Source: Phycisphaerales bacterium
GTDB lineage: Bacteria > Planctomycetota > Phycisphaerae > SM23-33
Reading direction: 5' to 3'
Assembly: GCA_003485185.1 (NCBI GenBank)
Contig: DNAS01000021.1
Coordinates: 1 to 5,468 of the forward strand
DNA length: 5,468 nucleotides
Part shown: one piece after another, positions 1 to 5,468 of the stretch
How the letters are laid out: each line of letters begins with the position of its first letter
Numbering within the stretch: the stretch's first letter is position 1
Program-made: the position numbers and the translations under genes
Notes under the pieces: generated by a model
What the model was told of the DNA's origin: nothing
Databases searched by the model: none
The model's input: the letters and a program-made list of their open reading frames with translations, nothing else

Positions 1-353
1 TGCTGGCGGTCTGGCTGGCCGGCGGAATCGGCGGGGGCGACGCCAAGCTCGCCGGCGCGGTCGGCGCGCTGGCCGGATGGCGGTTCGCCCTCTCGACGCT
101 GCTGTTCGGGTTGCTGGCGGCGATGGTGATGGCCGTGATCGTCATGCTCCGCCGGCGGATTTTGCGGCGCACGCTCGCGCGAGTCGGGCGATTCGTCTAC
201 CTGGCGTTCACGCCGGGCAAACCCGCCGACCCGACCAGCGCGGACAGTCCGAAGATTCCCTTCGGGCTGGCGCTGTGCCTGGGGGCGTGCGTGGCCCTGG
301 TCGAGGTGTTCTGGCGCGGGGGCGGCGCGCCGAAATGGTTCCTGGGAATCTGA
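1..353 (+). CDS. Prepilin peptidase, A24 family (TadV/CpaA-like), C-terminal part
   Basis: This is the end of a membrane aspartic peptidase that cleaves leader peptides of type IV-like prepilins at the cytoplasmic face of the inner membrane. The frame is open from the left edge (first full codon at base 3), so the start and the first catalytic Asp are outside the window; 116 residues are visible. The motif GGIGGGDAKL near the left edge is the family's GxGD signature, with the second catalytic Asp at codon 39-41. It is followed by a hydrophobic stretch (roughly visible residues 17-51, containing one or two membrane segments), a basic loop, and a last hydrophobic segment beginning IPFGLAL, which matches the usual C-terminal helix of the family. 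The stop at 351-353 lies 4 bases before the TadE-like gene, so the enzyme and a probable substrate are co-transcribed. TadV/CpaA rather than PilD is inferred from the Tad neighbours; the methylase half of PilD cannot be assessed. Confidence 0.88.
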   Translation, partial: LAVWLAGGIGGGDAKLAGAVGALAGWRFALSTLLFGLLAAMVMAVIVMLRRRILRRTLARVGRFVYLAFTPGKPADPTSADSPKIPFGLALCLGACVALVEVFWRGGGAPKWFLGI

Positions 354-357
354 CGCG

Positions 358-1296
358 ATGACGGCAGGACAGGCACAACCCGTCCGACGGCGCGGCGCGA
401 CGGCGCTGCGAACCGCGGCGCTGCTCCCGGCCGCCGCGCTGGCGGTGCTGGCGGTCTGGGCCGCCGCGACGCCCGCCCGCCCGGGCGGCGCGGGGTCATG
501 GGTGGCCAAGGCCGTCGCGTCGCCGGTGTTCCTGGCGTGCGGGGCGGTGCTGGCGGTTTCCGCCGCCGCCCTGGTGGCGCTGGCAGGCGCGATGTGGCGC
601 GCGGGCGCCACCGAGCGCCGCCGACGGCGGGCCCAGCACGGAACCATCCTGCTCGAGTTCGCCCTCGTCCTTCCGATCGCCCTGACGCTGGTGCTGGTGA
701 TGGCGCAGTCGTCGCTGCTGATGGTGGGCAACCTCTGCGTGAATTACGCCGCCTACTGCGCCGCGCGGAGCGCGATCGTGCAGGTGCCCGACAATCTCGC
801 CCCGGCCGAGGGGCCCAACGTCATCGGCGCGGACCCGTACAGTTCGCCCAAGCTGCTGCGGATCCAGTCGGCGGCGGTCTGGGCGGTGCTGCCCGTCTCG
901 TGCGGCAGCGCGGAGTATCCCGAGGGCGACGCGGCCCGGCTGAACCAGGGCGTCAGCGACCTGCTGGCCGGGTACGGCGCGGACGCGCCGGGCTGGGTGG
1001 GCCCGTACCTGGCCCGCAAGCTCCGGTACGCGCAGGACCACACGACGGTTGAACTGGACCCGCCGGTCGGCGGGGCGGAGTACGCCTCAGCCGAGGACAT
1101 CGTGGCGCGGGTGTCGCACACGTTTTATCTGTCGATCCCGTACGCCAACTGGGTGTTCCAGAAGTTCGCCGGGGCCGACGGGGTGGACCTGGCGTTCGGG
1201 CAGGGCGAGCGCGGAATGGTGATTCGCGCGGACTGCACGCTGACGAACCAGGGCGTGCAGGATTACGTGGACGTGGAACAGTTTCCGCCGCAATAA
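358..1296 (+). CDS. TadE-like pseudopilin with N-terminal two-helix extension
   Basis: Probable minor pseudopilin of a Tad/Flp pilus, 312 residues. The TadE-like core starts near residue 87: a basic stretch (five Arg, 87-91), then QHG/TILLEF (93-101), a type IV-like prepilin site with Gly95 at -1 and Glu100 at +5, followed by a hydrophobic helix to about residue 121 and the helix with NYAAYCAARSAI, typical of TadE. The remainder (about 145-312) should be extracytoplasmic and has Cys182 and Cys293, which could pair. Unusually, residues 1-78 precede this and hold two hydrophobic segments (about 20-38 and 55-78). Start 358 is chosen because GC is strong at third positions throughout 358-592 and the gap to the previous stop is 4 bases; its ribosome site is weak (GGGA at 344-347). 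An in-frame ATG at 592, with AGG 4 bases upstream, would give an ordinary 17-residue leader, so the start is uncertain. The TadE call is firm; the extension is open. Confidence 0.82.
   Translation: MTAGQAQPVRRRGATALRTAALLPAAALAVLAVWAAATPARPGGAGSWVAKAVASPVFLACGAVLAVSAAALVALAGAMWRAGATERRRRRAQHGTILLEFALVLPIALTLVLVMAQSSLLMVGNLCVNYAAYCAARSAIVQVPDNLAPAEGPNVIGADPYSSPKLLRIQSAAVWAVLPVSCGSAEYPEGDAARLNQGVSDLLAGYGADAPGWVGPYLARKLRYAQDHTTVELDPPVGGAEYASAEDIVARVSHTFYLSIPYANWVFQKFAGADGVDLAFGQGERGMVIRADCTLTNQGVQDYVDVEQFPPQ
637..660 (+). other. Predicted type IV-like prepilin cleavage site in the TadE-like protein
   Basis: Codons for HG/TILLEF. Cleavage is predicted between Gly95 (codon 640-642) and Thr96, with the conserved Glu at +5 (codon 655-657) and a hydrophobic helix directly after. 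The upstream leader is strongly basic, as expected for a cytoplasmic pre-peptide. The prepilin peptidase gene immediately upstream is the natural processing enzyme. The motif is seen directly; cleavage is inferred from TadE/TadF pseudopilins. Confidence 0.72.
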
Positions 1297-1306
1297 ACCG
1301 GCGGCC

Positions 1307-1325
1307 CCGGCGGCTTCGTCGCCGG
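1307..1325 (+). other. GC-rich hairpin in the TadE-like/kinase gap
   Basis: Perfect inverted repeat CCGGCG (1307-1312) / CGCCGG (1320-1325), extended by a G:T pair (1313/1319), with loop CTTCG. It lies 10 bases after the TadE-like stop. No T-run follows, so it is not a canonical intrinsic terminator. It could be an mRNA stability or processing element, or a by-product of the GC-rich composition. Confidence 0.35.
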
Positions 1326-1336
1326 ACCGCCCAGAC

Positions 1337-1350
1337 AGGGATGCGGGTGA
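1337..1350 (+). promoter_or_regulatory. Probable ribosome binding region of the kinase gene
   Basis: AGGG at 1337-1340, ten bases before the ATG at 1351, and GGTGA at 1346-1350 directly touching the ATG. Both can pair with the 16S rRNA tail. The next in-frame Met is residue 99, beyond the glycine loop and catalytic Lys, so 1351 is the only sensible start. The ATG at 1341 reaches a stop after a few codons. Confidence 0.5.
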
Positions 1351-4059
1351 ATGACTAGCGCAAACGCGGGAAGTTCGGGCGGCATCGGCCTCCAGCCGGG
1401 CAGCCGCATCGGGAAATATGAAGTCCGCGAACGCCTCGGCGTCGGCGGGCAGGCGATCGTCTACAAGTGCTACGACGCCCTGTTGGACCGCCACGTGGCG
1501 ATCAAGCAGATTTCCAACGCGCTGGCGGCCGACCCGCGCTTTCTGGAACGCTTCCGGCGCGAGGCGCAGATCCTCGCCAAGCTCGGCGCGGAGATCATCA
1601 CGATCCACGAACTGATCGAGGAGGAGCGAGGGCTGTTCATCGTCATGGAGTTCGTCGAGGGGCACACGCTGGAGACCACGCTGAACGACACGAAGGGCCC
1701 CGTGGAGACCAAGGCGGCGCTCCAGGTGCTCTTCCGCCTGGCGGCGACGCTCCACGAGGTGCATCGCGCGGGCATCATCCACCGCGACCTCAAACCGACG
1801 AACATCATCATCACGCCGGGCCTGCGCCCGCGGATCACGGACTTCGGGGTGGCCGCCAGCCTGTCCGGGCAGACGTCGATGGTCCTGGGCACGACGAAAT
1901 ACATGGCCCCGGAACTGTTCGAGGGCCCCGACGTCGACGCGCGGGCGGACATGTATTCGCTCGGGTTCATCGCCTATGAGATGCTCGTGGGCCGGCCGAA
2001 GTTCAACGAGATCTTCGCCGACATCATTCGCGACCGGCACAGCGAGGCCCTGCGCTGGATGAAGTGGCACGGAAACCGCTCGGTCCAGGCGCCGCCGGTG
2101 TGCGAGGTGAACCCGTCCGTGCCGAAGAACCTCTCCGAACTGGTCATGAAGATGATCGCCAAGGACCCCGCCGAGCGCTACGCGAACATGGAAGAGCTTG
2201 GGCGGGCGATCAAGGCGACCTTCTCCCCGCGGGCGCGGGCCGGCGCCGGCGGGGTGGAAAAGGCGCTGGCGACGAAGGGGCGCCTGGTGGCGCGGGCGGC
2301 GGTCAAGAGCGGCGCCCTGGCCGCCGAGGGCCCCATCGGCGCGGGCGACGAGGCCGACGAACTCGAACTCGCCGGACCTCCAGCCACCGCGCCGCTGCCG
2401 AAACGCTCCCTGTCCCTGCGGACGAAACTCATCCTGGCCGGCGTCGCGGTCGTGAGCCTGGCGGTCATCGGGATCATTCTCGGCGTCCAGGCCAGCCAGT
2501 CCGAGCAGCGCCGTGCCCAGGCAGCGCAGACCGCCTACGACGACGCCATGAGTGAATACCTCGCCGCGCGGTCCAGCTACGAGACGGTGCGGTTCCAGAC
2601 CGCCGCCAAAGGCTTCCAGGATGCCGTAACGAAATACGCCGGCACCGCCTGGGGCGCCCGCGCCGGAGTGATGACGCAGTTCGCCAAGGGCTACCTCGCG
2701 GCGGTGGACAGCGACTGGGCGCAGGCTGCCGCCCAGGAAGAGGCGATCCAGACCGCCATCAACGGCGTCGAGGTCGCCGCCGCAGTCGAGCCCGCCTGGA
2801 TCGACCGCCAGCGACAGGAGCTGGAGAGCTTCAAGACCTACTGGCGGCACACGCGGATCTTCGTCGAGGAGATGGGCAAGGCCCGCGAGGCATTCACCGG
2901 CGGTCGGCTCGACGAGGCGATGCGCACCCTCCAGGAGCGCCTGCGCGACCTGAAATTCACCGACGCCCAGTACCGCCAGTACCAGCAGTTCCGCAAGGAA
3001 ATCGCCGAGGCGCAGTTCCTCGGCGAGTTCCAGGCCGAACTGGACCGCGGCGACGGCTTGGCGGGCAAGGGCGAATTCGCCCAGGCGACCGTCGCCTACC
3101 AGCGGGCGGAAACGCTGCTGAACTCGCCGGCGGCCGAGGCGCTCGACAAGCCCCGCCGCGACGCGCTGCGCCAGGGGCTCGCCGACCGGATGAAGAAGGT
3201 CGGCGTCAGCAGCGAATACCGCGATGCGATGGACCGTCGCGAGGCCGCCCGGCAGGCGGGCAACCTGTCCGAGGAGCTCAACTGGCTGATCAAGGCCGAC
3301 GAGATCATGCCCTCGCCGGGCAACAAGAAGGCGATCGCCGAGTTGAAGTCGAACATCGCCCTGGCGAAGGGCCTGGCCGCCCTGGACGCCAAGAACTACA
3401 CCGAGGCGAAGGCCCGCCTGCTGGAGGCGCTGGAACACAACGCCGCGAGCACGGCCGCACGCGACGCCCTGAACCGTCTGGAGTCGGAGCAGAAGTGGGA
3501 AACGCTGGTCAAGGCGGGCGACGCCGCCCTCGGCGCCGGTCAGCACCAGGCCGCGCTCGAGAAGTACCAGGCCGCCGCGGCGATCCGCGCCGATGCGCAC
3601 GTCACGCAGAACATCGCCGAGTGCAAGTACCAGTTGACGTTCGCCCAGGCGCAGCAGGAGCAGGCGGCGGGCAAGTTCGCCGAGGCCAAGGCGAGCTACG
3701 AGGCCTGCCTCCAGCTCAAACCCGCCTCGCGCGCCCAGATCGACGCGATCCTCGCCAAGATGGACCAGGACCAACGGTATTCAGCCTTCCTGGCCGAGGG
3801 CGACGCGCTGCGGAAGAAGAAGGACTTTGCCGGCGCGCTGAAGGCCTACCGCGAGGCGGGAAAGATTTACGACAACCAGGAGATCAAGGACCGCAAGGAC
3901 CTGTCGCGATACGAGGAGTATCTGACGCTCGGAAAGCAGGAGATGGAGCAGGGCGATTTCCGGACGGCCCTGGGGCACCTGAAGGTCGCCCAGGGGTATC
4001 GCGACACCGACGAGATCAAGCAGCTCATTCGCGAGGCGGAGCAGAAGGCCCGCGACTGA
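1351..4059 (+). CDS. Transmembrane Ser/Thr protein kinase with TPR-like ectodomain
   Basis: A 902-residue Hanks-type (PknB-like) kinase. The catalytic domain spans about 23-292: glycine loop LGVGGQAIVYK (29-39), VAIK with catalytic Lys52, helix C Glu71, HRDLKPTN (144-151; base Asp146), DFG (164-166), activation segment with Thr175, Ser176, Thr181 and Thr182 as possible phosphosites, APE (186-188), Asp200 before MYSLG, and Arg276 in KDPAERY. All residues needed for activity are present, so it should be active. A proline- and acid-rich linker (about 293-356) leads to one membrane helix (about 359-379) after a basic stretch. Residues 380-902 look like eight or nine TPR-like helical pairs, at about 408-435, 507-532, 563-590, 628-653, 671-696, 719-746, 765-791, 812-840 and 857-882. 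No PASTA or other named sensor is seen. By topology the repeats face outside the cytoplasm, suggesting a sensing or docking role. It sits between TadE-like and TadG-like genes, so a pilus-related role is plausible but unproven. Confidence 0.95.
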   Translation: MTSANAGSSGGIGLQPGSRIGKYEVRERLGVGGQAIVYKCYDALLDRHVAIKQISNALAADPRFLERFRREAQILAKLGAEIITIHELIEEERGLFIVMEFVEGHTLETTLNDTKGPVETKAALQVLFRLAATLHEVHRAGIIHRDLKPTNIIITPGLRPRITDFGVAASLSGQTSMVLGTTKYMAPELFEGPDVDARADMYSLGFIAYEMLVGRPKFNEIFADIIRDRHSEALRWMKWHGNRSVQAPPVCEVNPSVPKNLSELVMKMIAKDPAERYANMEELGRAIKATFSPRARAGAGGVEKALATKGRLVARAAVKSGALAAEGPIGAGDEADELELAGPPATAPLPKRSLSLRTKLILAGVAVVSLAVIGIILGVQASQSEQRRAQAAQTAYDDAMSEYLAARSSYETVRFQTAAKGFQDAVTKYAGTAWGARAGVMTQFAKGYLAAVDSDWAQAAAQEEAIQTAINGVEVAAAVEPAWIDRQRQELESFKTYWRHTRIFVEEMGKAREAFTGGRLDEAMRTLQERLRDLKFTDAQYRQYQQFRKEIAEAQFLGEFQAELDRGDGLAGKGEFAQATVAYQRAETLLNSPAAEALDKPRRDALRQGLADRMKKVGVSSEYRDAMDRREAARQAGNLSEELNWLIKADEIMPSPGNKKAIAELKSNIALAKGLAALDAKNYTEAKARLLEALEHNAASTAARDALNRLESEQKWETLVKAGDAALGAGQHQAALEKYQAAAAIRADAHVTQNIAECKYQLTFAQAQQEQAAGKFAEAKASYEACLQLKPASRAQIDAILAKMDQDQRYSAFLAEGDALRKKKDFAGALKAYREAGKIYDNQEIKDRKDLSRYEEYLTLGKQEMEQGDFRTALGHLKVAQGYRDTDEIKQLIREAEQKARD

Positions 4060-4064
4060 CGCCG

Positions 4065-4082
4065 GCGGGCCCGACGGCCCGC
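4065..4082 (+). other. GC-rich hairpin in the kinase/TadG-like gap
   Basis: Perfect seven-pair stem GCGGGCC (4065-4071) / GGCCCGC (4076-4082) with loop CGAC, five bases after the kinase stop. No T-run follows, and only 12 bases separate it from the next start codon, so it is unlikely to end transcription. It could affect translation of the downstream gene or mRNA processing, or be incidental in such GC-rich DNA. Confidence 0.4.
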
Positions 4083-4085
4083 AAC

Positions 4086-4091
4086 GGGTGA
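4086..4091 (+). promoter_or_regulatory. Probable ribosome binding site of the TadG-like gene
   Basis: GGGTGA ends three bases before the ATG at 4095; GGTGA is complementary to the 16S rRNA tail. The same CGGGTGA string precedes the kinase ATG. It supports 4095 over the GTG at 4088, which opens a different, Arg-rich shadow frame. Confidence 0.5.
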
Positions 4092-4094
4092 ACC

Positions 4095-5468
4095 ATGACG
4101 CCCAGCGGACGGAACATTCGGACGACGGCGCGACGCCCCGGGGGGCAGGTTCTCGTCATGACCCTGCTGGCGCTGACGCTGCTGGTGGGGCTGGTGTTCT
4201 ACGTCTACAACGTCGGGACGGTGGTCAACCGCCGCCTGGCCGCGCAGAACGCCGCCGACGCGACGGTCGTCAGCGGCGCCGCGTGGATGGCGCGGAGCAT
4301 GAACGTCATCGCCCTCAACAACGTCGCCCAGGCGCGCCTGCTGGCGCTGGTGGCCGTGCTCGACTCGCTGCCGCAGGCGTCGCAGATGGCCCACGAGGAG
4401 GTCTCCGCCTGGATCCGCTGCCTGGACGACCAACTCGCCCGCGGGGCCGCGCTGGACTGGCAGTGGGGCGCGCGGGACCTGATCCTCGATGGGCTCAATT
4501 CCGTGCGGGGCCGGCTGGTCAACGAGCGCGACATCCTGGCGGTGCTCGACCAGCAGCTCAATGGCGGCGGGTTCGACATGGCCGCCGTGACGCACTGGTC
4601 GCTGGGCGGCGGCGGGCCCGACGGCGCGCTGTGGCGGGCGGCTGCGGCCCTCAGCGACTTCTCCGACGCCGCCGCCCTGTCCGCCGGCGTGCTGGCGCAG
4701 GCCAACGCCGTCCGGTTCGGAAAGAGCAACCCCGTCGAGACCGCCTTCCTCGCGCCGGTGCTGCCCGAGATGCCGGCTGTGCGGGGCAGCTTCGCGAATT
4801 TCCAGCCGGTGCTCGAAGGGCGAGAGCAGGTCGTCAGCGACGGCGCGTCCGCCACCGCTACCGGCGGGGCGGGCGGGGCGATTCCCGACGGCGTCTGGCC
4901 TCACCGCCTGGGCCCGTGGGCGCGCCTGTTCCGCTGGCGAGACGATCTCCGCGAACCGGTCGCCTGGGAGTGGGTCCCGCCGGAGTCCGGGCCTCGCGTG
5001 CGCGGCGGGCGGGGCAGCGTCAACATCGGAGGGCGGCGGACCGGAAGCTCCGCCGTGCAGTCCGGCGCCCAGGGCGGGCAATGGCGCGTCTCCCAGTGGC
5101 AGGTCATCGGATACACCACCTACGGGCCGTACGCCTGGGCCCTCCGCCGCATCACCGACCACTGCGTCGGCGACAGTGACAATCCCGGCGAGCTGCGAGA
5201 CGCGCTGTTCCACCGCTACGTGCAGCAGATTTCCCGCATCAAGCTGGACTACATGTTCGGCCCGCACGAGTTGAAGCAGATTCACCACCCGGAATGGATC
5301 GTCGATTACGCCGCGGCCCGCCGCCAGGCGTCGGCTGACGCCTCCAAAATCAAGCGCACCATGTTCTACCTCGTAGAGATCGCCTCGTCGATTCCGCCGG
5401 GGCCCGGCTGGCTGGCGCCCGGAACCTACCGCACCAACGGCGACGAGCCGCTGGCCATCTGGACCCGC
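4095..5468 (+). CDS. TadG-like Flp pilus assembly protein, 3' end outside window
   Basis: The frame is open to the right edge with no stop: 458 residues are visible and the protein continues. The N terminus is basic (Arg6 to Arg14), then GGQVLVMTLLALTLL starts a single membrane helix (about 18-39), followed by NRRLAAQNAADATVVSGAAW (45-64). That arrangement is the TadE/G-like N-terminal domain (the Pfam family named 'putative Flp pilus-assembly TadE/G-like'), with its hallmark QNAADA. A conserved-looking helix follows (MARSMNVIALNN, 65-76). The rest should be extracytoplasmic. Two Gly-rich stretches (about 250-262 and 301-328) look like flexible linkers, and Cys109 and Cys357 are the only cysteines. 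No VWA metal-site motif (DxSxS), present in many TadG proteins, is visible so far. Residue 18 onward lacks Glu at +5, so cleavage by the prepilin peptidase is not expected. Third-position GC matches the neighbours. The family call is good; the C-terminal function is unknown. Confidence 0.8.
   Translation, partial: MTPSGRNIRTTARRPGGQVLVMTLLALTLLVGLVFYVYNVGTVVNRRLAAQNAADATVVSGAAWMARSMNVIALNNVAQARLLALVAVLDSLPQASQMAHEEVSAWIRCLDDQLARGAALDWQWGARDLILDGLNSVRGRLVNERDILAVLDQQLNGGGFDMAAVTHWSLGGGGPDGALWRAAAALSDFSDAAALSAGVLAQANAVRFGKSNPVETAFLAPVLPEMPAVRGSFANFQPVLEGREQVVSDGASATATGGAGGAIPDGVWPHRLGPWARLFRWRDDLREPVAWEWVPPESGPRVRGGRGSVNIGGRRTGSSAVQSGAQGGQWRVSQWQVIGYTTYGPYAWALRRITDHCVGDSDNPGELRDALFHRYVQQISRIKLDYMFGPHELKQIHHPEWIVDYAAARRQASADASKIKRTMFYLVEIASSIPPGPGWLAPGTYRTNGDEPLAIWTR

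Noticed and set aside
77..361. Plus-strand frame 77-361 overlapping the peptidase end.
   Set aside because: It is out of phase with the GxGD-containing frame, Arg/Gly-rich and without a domain. The in-phase frame from base 3 explains the region.
1307..1325. Hairpin considered as an intrinsic terminator separating the kinase gene from the TadE-like gene.
   Set aside because: There is no T-run after the stem, and the next start codon is only 25 bases away.
1438..1467. Third glycine of the kinase glycine loop replaced by Ala35, considered as a sign of a pseudokinase.
   Set aside because: That position varies in active bacterial kinases, and Lys52, Glu71, Asp146, Asn151 and Asp164 are all present.
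1087..3774. An 895-codon open frame on the minus strand, antisense to the kinase and the end of the TadE-like gene.
   Set aside because: Its codons face the sense codons with position 1 opposite position 3, so a stop needs a sense TTA, CTA or TCA, all rare in this GC-rich genome. It is bounded by exactly such codons (TCA at 1087 and at 3781). The protein is a Leu/Gly/Arg/Val-rich composition with no recognisable domain, while the sense strand encodes a clear kinase.
4088..5179. A 363-codon plus-strand frame starting at GTG 4088.
   Set aside because: It overlaps the TadG-like frame in another phase, and its product is Arg/Ala/Gly repetitive with no domain. The frame from ATG 4095 carries the TadE/G-like anchor and QNAADA motif and has the expected third-position GC.
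3867..5288. A 473-codon minus-strand frame antisense to the kinase end and TadG-like gene.
   Set aside because: It has the same antisense phase over the TadG-like gene, runs across a gene boundary, and has a low-information Arg/Ala/Gly/Pro-rich product.

Overview
The window is a high-GC bacterial segment (GC concentrated at third codon positions, no in-frame TTA or CTA across most of the coding sequence) with four genes, all on the + strand and closely packed. The gene set is part of a Tad/Flp-type pilus (tight adherence) cluster with a transmembrane Ser/Thr protein kinase inserted in it. A large Hanks-type kinase with a long TPR-like C-terminal half, next to Tad genes in a GC-rich genome, suggests a planctomycete (perhaps Phycisphaerae-like) or another member of a kinase-rich phylum. 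This placement is inference; there is no rRNA or other marker in the window.

Layout: (1) 1-353, the C-terminal part of an A24 prepilin peptidase (TadV/CpaA-like), cut by the left edge. (2) 358-1296, a TadE-like pseudopilin whose type IV-like cleavage site lies after about 95 residues that include two extra hydrophobic segments. (3) 1351-4059, a 902-residue kinase: cytoplasmic catalytic domain, one membrane segment, and about 520 residues of helical TPR-like repeats. (4) 4095-5468, a TadG-like protein (TadE/G-like N-terminal anchor) that is still open at the right edge. Gaps are 4, 54 and 35 bases, which suggests one transcription unit. A short GC-rich hairpin without a T-tract lies in each of the two gaps flanking the kinase gene.

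Likely logic: the peptidase would process the pilin and pseudopilins, the TadE-like and TadG-like proteins would be membrane-anchored minor components facing outside, and the kinase would sense something outside through its repeats and could phosphorylate cytoplasmic Tad components. The kinase-pilus link rests only on gene order. I see no tRNA, rRNA, CRISPR array, insertion sequence or convincing promoter, and no gene-free stretch over 300 bases.
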